Source: Chloroflexota bacterium
Lineage (GTDB): Bacteria; Chloroflexota; Chloroflexia; Thermomicrobiales; UBA6265
Assembly: GCA_023424355.1 (NCBI GenBank)
Contig: JAFAEA010000060.1
Coordinates: forward strand, 1-8,130
Length of the DNA stretch: 8,130 nt
Direction: 5' to 3'
A model generated the notes under the pieces. It searched no databases and had not been told where the DNA came from. It was given only the letters and a program-made list of their open reading frames with translations. A program made the translations under genes and the position numbers. Of the stretch, positions 1 through 7,107 are shown one piece after another. Position 1 is the first letter of the stretch. The number at the start of each line of letters is the position of its first letter.

Positions 1-254
1 GGCTTGTACAGCTGAAGAATGGCGCGGCCAGTGGTGGACTTACCACAACCGGATTCACCCACGAGACCGAGGGTTTCACCGCGGTTGACGTGGAAGCTCA
101 CACCATCTACGGCCTGCACAGCGCCGACCTGGCGCTGGAAGATGATGCCTTCGGTGAGTGGGAAGTGCATCACCAGGTTCTTGACATCCAGCAACGGAGC
201 GCCGTTGGCGGTATCCGTGTTGGTTGCTTGTGGCTGTTCTGTAACAGCAGACAT
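1..254 (-). CDS. oppF: Peptide ABC transporter ATP-binding protein, OppF/DppF type (N-terminal part, truncated by window edge)
   Basis: This is the second ATPase of an oligopeptide/dipeptide importer; it hydrolyses ATP at the inner face of the membrane as a heterodimer with the OppD-type protein encoded just upstream. Only 84 complete codons are visible. Residues 1-20 are a polar lead ([10 protein letters not shown]...), followed by the usual domain start [20 protein letters not shown], the AVDGVSF strand, and a Walker A at 66-74 (GESGCGKST, Lys72). The insertion between the first strand and AVDGVSF, with its FP(L) and (I)FQR segments, is typical of OppF/DppF rather than OppD. The start ATG (252-254) is supported by a strong GGAGGAG five bases upstream. 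Only 17 bp separate it from the oppD stop, so the two are almost certainly cotranscribed. The substrate (di-, oligopeptide or another small solute) cannot be read from the ATPase. The signature, Walker B and C-terminal parts lie beyond the edge. Confidence 0.9.
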   Translation of the reverse strand, partial: MSAVTEQPQATNTDTANGAPLLDVKNLVMHFPLTEGIIFQRQVGAVQAVDGVSFHVNRGETLGLVGESGCGKSTTGRAILQLYK

Positions 255-259
255 GGTTA

Positions 260-266
260 CTCCTCC
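260..266 (-). promoter_or_regulatory. Strong Shine-Dalgarno for the oppF-type gene
   Basis: Read on the minus strand this is GGAGGAG, five bases (TAACC) before the ATG at 254-252 and inside the 17-bp gap after oppD. It is the strongest ribosome-binding site in the window. It fixes the start codon and allows the second ATPase to be translated efficiently from the shared message. Confidence 0.75.
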
Positions 267-271
267 GAAGG

Positions 272-1423
272 TTACGCGTCGCCCATTTGGGCCGGGCTCA
301 CACCCAAATCGGGTGCATCTGGATCAGCATCGGCTGTCGCATCCGAAGGCTGCGGGTGGCCGAACTTTTCGGCGATGGCGTCTTGATCATCGTCTTTGCT
401 GACTTCGTTGTGGAACCAGCAGGCACTAAAGTGATCTGTTCCAACTTCCATCAGCGGTGGGTTCTTGGATTCGCATTGTTCGCGAGCGTAGTTACAGCGC
501 GGAACAAATGGGCACATATCCGGCAGATCGATAAGATCAGGCGGAAGACCGCGAATCGGCTGAAGTTTTTCCTTGGTGCGGGCATCGAGTCGAGGAATCG
601 ACTTCATGAGGCCCACGGTGTACGGGTGCTTCGGATTCGCGAAGATCTCCTCGGTGGAGGCGGTCTCAACGATGTGACCGGCGTACATAACCTGCACGCG
701 GTCGGCCATACCGGCCACCACACCCATGGAGTGGGTGATCATCATCACACCGGCACCGGTTTCGCTCTGGAGGTTGCGCATCAGGTCCAAAATCTGGGCC
801 TGAATGGTCACGTCCAGAGCAGTTGTCGGCTCATCGGCGATGAGAAGCTTCGGGTTACAAGAGAGCGCCATAGCGATCATCACTCGCTGACGCATACCAC
901 CAGAGAACTGGTGAGGGTACTGATCCACGCGAGCTTCTGCATTCGGAATACCAACCATCTGCAGCAGCTCGATAGCGCGTGCCTTGGCTTGTTCCTTATT
1001 CATGCCCATGTGGAGGATGAGCGATTCGCTGATCTGGCGGTTGATCGTCAACACCGGGTTCAGCGAGGTCATTGGATCCTGGAAGATCATTGCGATTTCG
1101 TTACCGCGGATCCCTCGAACCTGCTCATCGGTCATCTTCAGAACATCTTTGCCCTGAAAGATCACTTCGCCGTTAACGATTTTGCCTGGAGGGCTTGGCA
1201 CCAGTCGCATCAATGAAAGGCCGGTAATGCTCTTACCAGAACCAGATTCACCTACAACGCCCAGTGTTTCGCCTGGTTTGATGTAAAACGAAACATCATC
1301 CACAGCCTTCACAACGCCATCCTGGGTGAAGAACTGCGTTTGCAGATTCTTTACCTCCAGCAATGGGGCGTCGCTCTGGCTACCTTTGTTGGCAGAAGTG
1401 GTGGTCTGTGTGTCAGCCGCCAT
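272..1423 (-). CDS. oppD: Peptide ABC transporter ATP-binding protein, OppD/DppD type
   Basis: First ATPase of an oligopeptide/dipeptide importer, 383 aa. Visible motifs: Walker A GESGSGKS at 58-65 (Lys64), Q-loop FQDP with Gln115, ABC signature FSGGMRQR at 173-180, Walker B LLIADEPT at 193-200 (Glu198) and switch His231. The C-terminal oligopeptide-transporter domain has Cys304-x5-Cys310-x6-Cys317-x17-Cys335, the spacing of four cysteines associated with an Fe-S cluster in OppD/DppD proteins. The usual THD after Walker B is THS here. After Cys335 there is an unusual tail of about 45 residues rich in Asp and Ala. An upstream in-frame ATG at 1456 would add 11 residues (MFVYACGRGTR), but the ATG at 1423 has GGGAGAGG seven bases upstream and gives a normal polar N-terminus, so I chose it. 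The oppF-type gene follows after 17 bp. No permease or binding-protein gene adjoins on the visible side; substrate unknown. Confidence 0.93.
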   Translation of the reverse strand: MAADTQTTTSANKGSQSDAPLLEVKNLQTQFFTQDGVVKAVDDVSFYIKPGETLGVVGESGSGKSITGLSLMRLVPSPPGKIVNGEVIFQGKDVLKMTDEQVRGIRGNEIAMIFQDPMTSLNPVLTINRQISESLILHMGMNKEQAKARAIELLQMVGIPNAEARVDQYPHQFSGGMRQRVMIAMALSCNPKLLIADEPTTALDVTIQAQILDLMRNLQSETGAGVMMITHSMGVVAGMADRVQVMYAGHIVETASTEEIFANPKHPYTVGLMKSIPRLDARTKEKLQPIRGLPPDLIDLPDMCPFVPRCNYAREQCESKNPPLMEVGTDHFSACWFHNEVSKDDDQDAIAEKFGHPQPSDATADADPDAPDLGVSPAQMGDA

Positions 1424-1642
1424 TCTTGTTCCTCTCCCACACGCATATACAAACAATCTGACCTGAAAACAGGAAATCCGTCACACCATTGAGCGTCGAC
1501 CGATTCCGAAAACAATAAATGATTACGGTTCAATCGTCACTACCCGGGGTGCGGCACTGCACTGGGCTGTGGGCTTTCCATGCCTTTCACAATCTCCATG
1601 CACAGTACCACAGCAAACCCTGTCAGAACAATAAGAAAGCAA
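1424..1642. other. Intergenic gap between aldolase and oppD-type gene
   Basis: This 219-bp stretch holds no credible coding frame. It carries the oppD ribosome-binding site (1431-1438) and a short inverted repeat CCTG-AAAA-CAGG (1462-1473), about 40 bases before the oppD start. I see no stem with a U-tract that would end aldolase transcription. On the minus strand a TATATG element lies about 20 bases before the oppD start but has no good -35 partner. The gap is long enough for an independent oppDF promoter, but read-through from the aldolase is equally possible. Confidence 0.4.
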
Positions 1643-2440
1643 CTATTGTGCCGCTTTGTCAGTTCCAGAGTTCATGGCTTCCTGTGCGTGACGCATATAT
1701 GCCTGCGCAGAAGAGGCCAGGAATGTTGTGACACTTGCCACAATCATGTCGAATCCGCGCTCGATCACACCTTCCAGCAAAGCCGGTGTGTAAGCGACTG
1801 TGCCGGTTTTGACTCCAGCTTCCTTGCATCGCGCAATCACCTGATCAGCAACCGCTGTGACATCAGGATGATTTGGCTGTCCCGGAAGTCCGAGAGACTG
1901 CGCTAAATCGCTTGGACCAATGAAAAGCACGTCGAGACCCGGCAGCGCCAGCATGGCATCGAGTTCGCTGAGCGTATGCTGATTCTCGAATTGAATCATG
2001 TTCAATACACGGTCGTTGAGCGGCTCCACGAACGTATCCAGCGTACCGTTCATGCCGAAATCGAAGGTACGCATGCCCGCGAGCCCGCGGCTACCGACTG
2101 TGGCGAACTTTGTGCCAGAGATCGCAGTTTGCGCTTCGGCCGCAGTGTTCACCTGAGGCGTCATGATGCCAGTAGCACCTGCATCCAGGAACTTCAGCAC
2201 GGTTTGCTTGTCTCGTTCGCCCACTCGCACAAAGGGTTCGATACCGCGTGCCTCAGCTGCGAGCATCAATCGATACGTGGTTTCCGCGTTGAGTGGACCA
2301 TGTTCGCTATCGAGCAGTGCGAAATCAAATCCCGCAAGTGCGATAATCTCTACGATCTCTGGTGAGCTCAATGGAATAAAGCAACCGAATACCCGTTCCC
2401 CGGCCGCGAGTTTTTCCTTTACCGCGTTTGCACGCACCAT
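1643..2440 (-). CDS. HpcH/HpaI-family aldolase (2-oxo acid aldolase, class II metal-dependent type)
   Basis: A 265-aa cytoplasmic aldolase of the HpcH/HpaI/GarL family; these enzymes reversibly split 2-oxo-4-hydroxy acids to pyruvate and an aldehyde. Characteristic segments in order: FDFALLDSEHGPLN (36-51, His47), PFVRV (Arg72), DAGATGIMTPQVNTAAEA (86-103), GSRG (Arg118), MIQFENQHTLSELDAML with Gln150 and Glu152, and VLFIGPSDLAQSLG with Asp178. Glu152 and Asp178 correspond to the metal ligands, and His47, Arg72 and Gln150 to the active-site residues, of HpaI-type enzymes, so it should be active. Length matches the family (about 250-265). The frame is open upstream to 2755, but that part lies over dprA and lacks family similarity; the ATG at 2440 has GGAAAGG seven bases upstream. 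HpaI, 2-dehydro-3-deoxyglucarate aldolase and related activities cannot be separated by motif, so no symbol is given. It is divergent from dprA. Confidence 0.92.
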   Translation of the reverse strand: MVRANAVKEKLAAGERVFGCFIPLSSPEIVEIIALAGFDFALLDSEHGPLNAETTYRLMLAAEARGIEPFVRVGERDKQTVLKFLDAGATGIMTPQVNTAAEAQTAISGTKFATVGSRGLAGMRTFDFGMNGTLDTFVEPLNDRVLNMIQFENQHTLSELDAMLALPGLDVLFIGPSDLAQSLGLPGQPNHPDVTAVADQVIARCKEAGVKTGTVAYTPALLEGVIERGFDMIVASVTTFLASSAQAYMRHAQEAMNSGTDKAAQ

Positions 2441-2502
2441 CTCTGTACCTTTCCGTGTCTTTACGTGAATATTGAGTTGCCACAGTATAGAAGGAAGCGC
2501 GA
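2441..2502. promoter_or_regulatory. Divergent promoter region between aldolase and dprA
   Basis: Only 62 bp separate two divergent start codons, so both genes' leaders and probably part of their promoters lie here. For dprA, AAGGAAG at 2491-2497 is a good ribosome-binding site; for the aldolase, GGAAAGG at 2448-2454 read on the minus strand. The minus strand has TATACT (plus 2484-2489), a good -10 match for the aldolase at suitable distance, but the -35 that would lie inside dprA is weak. The same bases give TATAGA on the plus strand (2486-2491), too close to the dprA ribosome-binding site to be comfortable. Assignments are by eye. Confidence 0.4.
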
Positions 2503-3621
2503 ATGAGCGAAATACCCGCTGAGACCGAATTGGACAGAACTTCACTCCCTGAATCTGCCTGGTGGATCGCCCTCCGCCAAATTCCGCAGGTCGGTCCGGT
2601 CCGCATTCGGATGCTTCTCGATCATTTTGGCGCGATATCCACTGCCTGGGCGGCTGCCGCACCGGAACTTCGAGAAGTGCTGCCGGCCAGTCTCGTTGAG
2701 GAAATGCATGCGCTTCGCGACAAAACCGATATCGCTGAGTTGTATTCCCGCACAACCCAAAACGGTGTGCGAGTCACGTGTTTGGTGGATGATGACTATC
2801 CGGCACTCTTGAAAGAAGTGCCTTCGCCGCCGCCAGTGCTCTACTACCGCGGACAACTCGTGGAGACGGATCACGCCGCCGTAGCAATCGTGGGCACTCG
2901 CAAAGTCACCGCCTATGGTCGGGAGATGGCGCATAGAATCGCGTCCGATCTTGCCAAAGCCGGAGTGACGATTATTTCTGGTCTGGCGCTCGGAGTTGAT
3001 GGAGTCGCACACCGTGCCGCACTCGATGCGGGTGGGCGCACCATTGCGGTGCTGGGAAGCGGTATCGATGTGATTTATCCAGGTGCACATCGGGATCTCG
3101 CCCGCAAAATCGAGGCTCAGGGTGCCGTCGTCACGGATTATCCTCCCGGTACCCAACCTGATCGCTTCAACTTTCCGCCTCGAAATCGCATCATTTCAGG
3201 ATTGTCTCGGGGCGTAGTGGTGATCGAAGCCCCGGAGCGATCGGGCGCGCTCATCACAGTGGATTTCGCAGCGGAGCAGGGGCGAGATGCCTTTGCGGTG
3301 CCGGGCCCTGTACATGCTCCGGCCAGCGCCGGATGCCTTCGGATTCTGCGGGAGGGTGCTACGCTGGTTCGTAGTGCCGACGATGTGCTGGAGGATTTGC
3401 ACATTCGCAAACTGCATCGCGAGGAAACGTCGCCGCCCCCAGTGGCTCTTTCGGACGACGAACGACGATTGTTGGCGGTCCTCAGTTCGCAGCCGCTGCA
3501 TCTGGATGACATCGCTGAAGCCTTGTCCAAATCCGTGGGTGAAGTCTCCGGCGAACTGATGATGCTGGAGTTGCAAGGGCATGTCCATTCGGCGGGTGGT
3601 GGATACTATTCCCGAAGGTGA
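2503..3621 (+). CDS. dprA: DNA-processing protein DprA (DNA-protecting/Smf)
   Basis: DprA binds incoming single-stranded DNA in the cytoplasm and loads RecA during transformation; it is also found in many bacteria not known to be competent. The protein is 372 aa, in the family range. Residues about 19-60 form the N-terminal SAM/helix-hairpin-helix part (WIALRQIPQVGPVRIRMLLDHFG). The Rossmann-like core starts at VAIVGTRKVTAYG (127-139) and includes ISGLALGVDGVAHRAAL (158-174), VLGSGIDVIYP (183-193), FPPRNRIISGLSRGVVVIEA (224-243) and SGALIT...EQGRDAFAVPG (247-268). A winged-helix domain ends the protein (about 313-372). Within PASAGCLRILREGA, Leu279 stands where many homologues have Asn (SKGTNRLI), a tolerated-looking change. 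The ATG has AAGGAAG upstream. topA follows 130 bp downstream on the same strand, a frequent bacterial arrangement; no terminator separates them. Confidence 0.97.
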   Translation: MSEIPAETELDRTSLPESAWWIALRQIPQVGPVRIRMLLDHFGAISTAWAAAAPELREVLPASLVEEMHALRDKTDIAELYSRTTQNGVRVTCLVDDDYPALLKEVPSPPPVLYYRGQLVETDHAAVAIVGTRKVTAYGREMAHRIASDLAKAGVTIISGLALGVDGVAHRAALDAGGRTIAVLGSGIDVIYPGAHRDLARKIEAQGAVVTDYPPGTQPDRFNFPPRNRIISGLSRGVVVIEAPERSGALITVDFAAEQGRDAFAVPGPVHAPASAGCLRILREGATLVRSADDVLEDLHIRKLHREETSPPPVALSDDERRLLAVLSSQPLHLDDIAEALSKSVGEVSGELMMLELQGHVHSAGGGYYSRR

Positions 3622-3625
3622 CGTA

Positions 3626-3640
3626 CCATTCATTTAATGG
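3626..3640. repeat. Short perfect inverted repeat after dprA
   Basis: CCATT-CATTT-AATGG, a 5-bp stem with a 5-base loop, four bases after the dprA stop. It is too weak and AT-rich to act as an intrinsic terminator and has no U-tract. It lies nine bases before the TTGACA element in the topA upstream region, so an operator role is conceivable. A chance occurrence is equally likely. Confidence 0.3.
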
Positions 3641-3648
3641 ATTCAGTC

Positions 3649-3654
3649 TTGACA
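3649..3654 (+). promoter_or_regulatory. topA: Candidate -35 element upstream of topA
   Basis: A perfect TTGACA lies 97 bases before the topA start. Its partner is unclear: at 17-bp spacing the sequence is AATCTG, a poor -10, while the better match TACAAA (3668-3673) is only 13 bp away. topA may have its own promoter here besides read-through from dprA. The call rests on the -35 alone. Confidence 0.35.
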
Positions 3655-3680
3655 GCGTCCGCTACGCTACAAATCTGAGA

Positions 3681-3695
3681 GCGAGATAACCTCGC
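3681..3695 (+). repeat. Inverted repeat in the putative topA leader
   Basis: GCGAG-ATAAC-CTCGC is a perfect 5-bp GC-rich stem with a 5-base loop, about 57 bases before the topA start. A second small stem (CGTT-TACC-AACG, about 3701-3712) follows. If transcription starts near 3680 both would lie in the 5' untranslated leader; they could instead form an operator. The topA ribosome-binding site is weak (AGGA at 3737-3740, 11 bases from the ATG). Confidence 0.35.
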
Positions 3696-3751
3696 ATCGG
3701 CGTTTACCAACGAAGCGTCGCAAAAGAATACACACTAGGAACTCTGTAACT

Positions 3752-5980
3752 ATGTCAACTGCAACGTCTGAGAAGACGACAAAGAAAACAACACGCGCCA
3801 AAAAGGCACCGGCCGCCCCTCGTGGCAAGCTGGTGATTGTGGAATCTCCATCAAAGGCGAAAACCATCGGCAAGTATCTGGGCCGTGGCTACACCGTGAA
3901 GGCCTCCATGGGGCACATCCGGGATCTGCCGAAGAGCACCATGGGCGTGAATGTCGATGCCGGATTCGAGCCGAAATATCTGATTCCTCGCGACAAGAGC
4001 AAGCTCGTGAAGGAACTGAAATCCAGTGTTCAGGGCGCGAAAGAGATTTATCTCGCAACTGACCCTGACCGCGAAGGCGAGGCAATTGCCTGGCACCTTG
4101 TACATGCCACCGATGCGCAGGAGAAGCCGGTTCACCGCGTGGTGTTCAACGAGATCACCCCACAGGCTGTAACCAAGGCGATGGAGAATCCACGCGAGAT
4201 CGATATGGATCTCGTCGATGCTCAACAGGCGCGTCGTATTCTCGACCGCCTCGTTGGCTACGGTGTGAGCCCGCTTCTATGGAAGAAGGTGAAGCGAGGT
4301 CTCTCCGCTGGCCGTGTCCAATCCGCAGCGCTGCGAATCGTTTCCGAGCGGGAACGAGAGATCGAGGCGTTCCAGCCGGTTGAATACTGGAGCCTGGATG
4401 CCGATCTTTCCAAGATCGTCAGCGGCAAGCCAACCAAGCGGGACCAGTTCCGTGCTTCAATCAATCGTATTCACGGGAAGAAGGCAGAACTCGCCACCGG
4501 TGACGAAGCTCAGTCCATCGTCGATCAGCTCGATGGTGCGCACTGGAAGATCTCCGAAGTTCAGCGACGTCAAACACGTCGCCGACCGCAGGCGCCATTC
4601 ACCACCAGCACCTTGCAGCAGGAGGCTTCGCGTAAGCTCGGATTCTCGGTGCGACGTACCATGCAGCTCGCGCAGGGCCTGTACGAAGGTGTCGATATCG
4701 GCGCCGAGGGTACGCAGGGTCTCATCACCTACATGCGAACCGACTCTGTGAATATCTCGACCCAGGTTCAGTACGAAACCCGGGATGTGATTGAGCAGAA
4801 GTTTGGTGCGGATTACGTGCCCGAGAAGCTCCCCTTCTACAAGACTCGTGCGAAAGGTGCTCAGGAAGCACACGAAGCGATTCGACCGACCAATCCGGCC
4901 CGCGATCCGCAGTCAGTGAAGTCGTTCCTGAACCCCAGCCAGTTCCGTCTCTACAATCTCGTGTGGCAGCGTTATATGGCCAGCCAAATGGCACCGGCAC
5001 TGCTGGATAACACCCGCGTGGATATCGGTGCGGGTCCCAAGTCGGATGTTGAAGCCGACAACGCGCCGTTCGTGTTCCGCGCTACCGGATCGATCATCAC
5101 CTTCCAGGGCTGGATGGCCGTGTACCAGACGGGTCGCGACGAAGGCGATACCGATGAGCTCGACAAGGGCGCACTTCCGGAACTCGAGAAGGGCGAGGTT
5201 CTGAACCTCATGCAGCTCTTGCCGGAACAGCACTTTACCCAGCCGCCACCACGCTTTACGGAAGCAACCCTGGTGAAAGCATTGGAAGAGCAGGGTATCG
5301 GTCGACCATCGACCTACGTGCCCACCATTGCCACTTTGCAGGCACGCAACTATGTGACGCTGGAAGAGAAGAAGCTCATTCCCACCGAACTCGGATTTGT
5401 AGTCAACGATCTGTTGGTGGAGCACTTCCCGGATATCTTCGATGTTGGTTTCACATCGCAAATGGAATCCGAACTGGATGACATCGCCAACGGCGATCGG
5501 CAGTGGGTGCCGACTCTGGAGCAGTTCTATGCTCCGTTCACGGCCACGCTGAAGAACGCCGAGCAGACGATGGAGAAGGTTCAGATTCGAGATGAACCAA
5601 CTGACGAAGTTTGCGAGAAGTGCGGCAAGCCGATGGTGATCAAGCTTGGTCGCTTCGGCAAGTTCATGGCCTGCAGCGGATTCCCGGATTGTCGCAATTC
5701 CAAGCCGCTTCTGGTGCGCATTGGTGTGGAATGCCCCACCTGCCATCAGGGCGAGGTGGTGGAGCGCCGCTCCAAGAAGGGGCGCAAGTTCTACGGATGC
5801 GAGCGCTATCCGGAATGCGATTTCGTTTCCTGGAACAAGCCGATCACCATTCCTTGCCCGCAGTGCAACGGTGTGCTTGGCGAGATCGGCCGCGGCGGTG
5901 CACGCGTGAAGTGTGCAAGCTGTGGATGGCAGGGCGAGAAATCGACCCTCGTTCCGAACGAAGAACCAGCCAACGCATAA
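3752..5980 (+). CDS. topA: DNA topoisomerase I (type IA)
   Basis: Type IA topoisomerase that relaxes negative supercoils through a transient 5'-phosphotyrosine bond; 742 aa. A Lys/Thr-rich tail (1-25) precedes the TOPRIM domain, which starts KLVIVESPSKAKTIGKYLG (Glu31) and holds the metal-binding ATDPDREGEAIAWHL (Asp104, Asp106, Glu108). The strand-gate region follows: RRILDRLVGYGVSPLLW, then LSAGRVQSAALRIV, TLQQEASRKLGFS, and the active site GLITYMRTDS with Tyr327. QEAHEAIRPT (371-380) and the GIGRPSTY segment (515-522) are intact. Three C-terminal four-cysteine zinc ribbons are complete: Cys621/624/641/647, Cys661/664/683/689 and Cys702/705/721/724. No key residue is missing. The ATG is supported by the run directly into the TOPRIM fold; the AGGA is 11 bases away, so translation initiation may be modest. 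It follows dprA and ends at a strong hairpin. Confidence 0.98.
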   Translation: MSTATSEKTTKKTTRAKKAPAAPRGKLVIVESPSKAKTIGKYLGRGYTVKASMGHIRDLPKSTMGVNVDAGFEPKYLIPRDKSKLVKELKSSVQGAKEIYLATDPDREGEAIAWHLVHATDAQEKPVHRVVFNEITPQAVTKAMENPREIDMDLVDAQQARRILDRLVGYGVSPLLWKKVKRGLSAGRVQSAALRIVSEREREIEAFQPVEYWSLDADLSKIVSGKPTKRDQFRASINRIHGKKAELATGDEAQSIVDQLDGAHWKISEVQRRQTRRRPQAPFTTSTLQQEASRKLGFSVRRTMQLAQGLYEGVDIGAEGTQGLITYMRTDSVNISTQVQYETRDVIEQKFGADYVPEKLPFYKTRAKGAQEAHEAIRPTNPARDPQSVKSFLNPSQFRLYNLVWQRYMASQMAPALLDNTRVDIGAGPKSDVEADNAPFVFRATGSIITFQGWMAVYQTGRDEGDTDELDKGALPELEKGEVLNLMQLLPEQHFTQPPPRFTEATLVKALEEQGIGRPSTYVPTIATLQARNYVTLEEKKLIPTELGFVVNDLLVEHFPDIFDVGFTSQMESELDDIANGDRQWVPTLEQFYAPFTATLKNAEQTMEKVQIRDEPTDEVCEKCGKPMVIKLGRFGKFMACSGFPDCRNSKPLLVRIGVECPTCHQGEVVERRSKKGRKFYGCERYPECDFVSWNKPITIPCPQCNGVLGEIGRGGARVKCASCGWQGEKSTLVPNEEPANA

Positions 5981-5993
5981 CAGCCTGTTCATT

Positions 5994-6027
5994 CGGCCCG
6001 GATTCCGTACAGGAATCCGGGCCGTTT
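5994..6027 (+). terminator. Long hairpin after topA, probable terminator
   Basis: A perfect 13-bp stem CGGCCCGGATTCC / GGAATCCGGGCCG closes a 5-base loop (GTACA) 13 bases after the topA stop. It is followed by only TTTCG rather than a U-tract. The stem strength and position argue for a transcription end or an mRNA 3'-end stabiliser for topA. Termination efficiency without a U-run is uncertain. Confidence 0.7.
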
Positions 6028-6098
6028 CGCAGTACACTGGGCATGAATCAAATTCTTCTTTGATCGATGAGTTTTCGAAATCTGACCATTCGCAGTAC
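6026..6098. repeat. 10-bp direct repeat TTCGCAGTAC, two copies upstream of the ROK gene
   Basis: Identical copies of TTCGCAGTAC lie at 6026-6035 and 6089-6098, start to start 63 bp, close to six helical turns. The first abuts the topA hairpin; the second ends 23 bases before the ROK start. Each overlaps a TAC-based -10-like string (TACACT, TACGAC). They could be two half-operators for a dimeric or looping regulator, or a chance repeat. Confidence 0.4.
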
Positions 6099-6121
6099 GA
6101 CCACGTGTGGAGTTGATGTTC

Positions 6122-7084
6122 ATGGCATTGCAGAACGTGATTGGGGTTGATCTGGGCGGCACAAATATCCGTGTTGCCGTGTTGGATACCGAAGGCAATA
6201 TGACCCACGCCACAAGGATGCCCACCAACTCGGAAAATGGTCCGGATGCTGTCATCTCTCGCATCGCTGATTTGGTGAACGAGGTCGCCGCCAAGTCTGG
6301 AGTTTCTGCCGAAACACCCGTCGGTGTTGCTTCGCCAGGCCCGCTTAATCCACGCAAGGGCATCGTGCATTACACACCGAATCTGCCTGGCTGGCGCGAT
6401 GTGCCACTGGTTCAGATACTGGAATCCCAAATCAATCGGCAAGTATCGCTGGCGAATGATGGCAATTGCGCTACTCTCGGTGAAATCCGGTTTGGTCGAG
6501 CCAAGGGAACGGAGAATCTTGTTTATCTCGCGTTGGGCACAGGCATCGGCGGAGGTGTGGTTTCCGAAGGTATCCTCATCGATGGCAAAAACGGACTTGG
6601 TGCCGAAATCGGCCACACGCTCGTCGCGCTGGATGGCCCGCGCTGCACCTGCGGTAGCATCGGTTGTCTGGAATCCTTCGCCAGTGGCTGGGCAATTCAG
6701 GCAGAGGCATACAAAGTCGCTACCACTGCCGATGGTGATTTACTGCACGAGCTCGCAATCGATGGCAAGATCCACGCTGGCGTTGTGGCCAAGGCCGCAT
6801 CGCGGGGGCATGAGGCATCGATCGCGATTCTGGAGCGCGCTGGTCGTGCTTTGGGGGCCGCTATTGGGTCCTTCATCAATATGTTCGATCCGGAGATGAT
6901 TGTCATCGGTGGCGGCGTGGCGGCACTGGGTGAATTGCTGATTGGCCCGGCGCGCAAAGCCGTTCCCCAATACTCCTTTATTGATATGCGACAGGATGTC
7001 GCGATCGAGTACTCGCAACTGGGGGGCGATACCGGTCTCTATGGCGCCGGAGCACTCGCTTTCCAGGAATTCGGCGACGAGTAG
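6122..7084 (+). CDS. ROK-family sugar kinase, probable glucokinase
   Basis: A 320-aa cytoplasmic kinase that most likely phosphorylates glucose (or a related hexose) with ATP. It begins directly with the ATP-binding strand NVIGVDLGGTNIRVAV (Asp10), so there is no N-terminal helix-turn-helix and it is a kinase, not a ROK repressor. Further motifs: GVASPGPLN (68-76), LANDGNCATLGE with catalytic Asp113, LALGTGIGGGVV (137-147), EIGH (Glu162, His165), the zinc-site CTCGSIGCLE (Cys175, Cys177, Cys182, with His165), and the adenosine-binding VIGGGVA (261-267). All expected residues are present. A GTG at 6107 and an ATG at 6116 are in frame, but the ATG at 6122 has GGAG nine bases upstream and gives the usual short N-terminus. 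The gene stands alone between two hairpins. N-acetylmannosamine or fructose kinase activity cannot be excluded. Confidence 0.93.
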   Translation: MALQNVIGVDLGGTNIRVAVLDTEGNMTHATRMPTNSENGPDAVISRIADLVNEVAAKSGVSAETPVGVASPGPLNPRKGIVHYTPNLPGWRDVPLVQILESQINRQVSLANDGNCATLGEIRFGRAKGTENLVYLALGTGIGGGVVSEGILIDGKNGLGAEIGHTLVALDGPRCTCGSIGCLESFASGWAIQAEAYKVATTADGDLLHELAIDGKIHAGVVAKAASRGHEASIAILERAGRALGAAIGSFINMFDPEMIVIGGGVAALGELLIGPARKAVPQYSFIDMRQDVAIEYSQLGGDTGLYGAGALAFQEFGDE

Positions 7085-7107
7085 CTGCAAGTTCAAGGTA
7101 CAGTGAG

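Noticed and set aside
287..1216. A 309-codon open frame on the plus strand opposite the oppD-type gene
   Set aside because: The product is His/Arg-rich with no domain, and the opposite strand carries all ABC ATPase motifs in order.
1424..1456. Longer start of the oppD-type ATPase at 1456
   Set aside because: It would place the good GGGAGAGG ribosome-binding site inside the coding region and add MFVYACGRGTR, which is not a typical family start.
1561..1642. Possible terminator hairpin after the aldolase
   Set aside because: Only 4-bp pairings such as ACAG/CTGT were found, and none is followed by a U-run.
2441..2755. N-terminal extension of the aldolase by 105 residues
   Set aside because: The extension overlaps dprA antisense and resembles no aldolase segment. 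The ATG at 2440 has a good ribosome-binding site and gives the family length.
6107..6121. GTG start for the ROK kinase at 6107 (and ATG at 6116)
   Set aside because: GGAG at 6109-6112 lies inside this extension, only three bases from 6116 but nine from the ATG at 6122, which also gives the usual N-terminal length.
4913..6616. A 567-codon open frame on the minus strand, across the end of topA, its hairpin and the start of the ROK gene
   Set aside because: It lies antisense to two clear genes, spans their intergenic terminator, and translates to a His/Leu/Arg/Ala-rich protein without recognisable motifs. This is the usual shadow of codon-biased genes.
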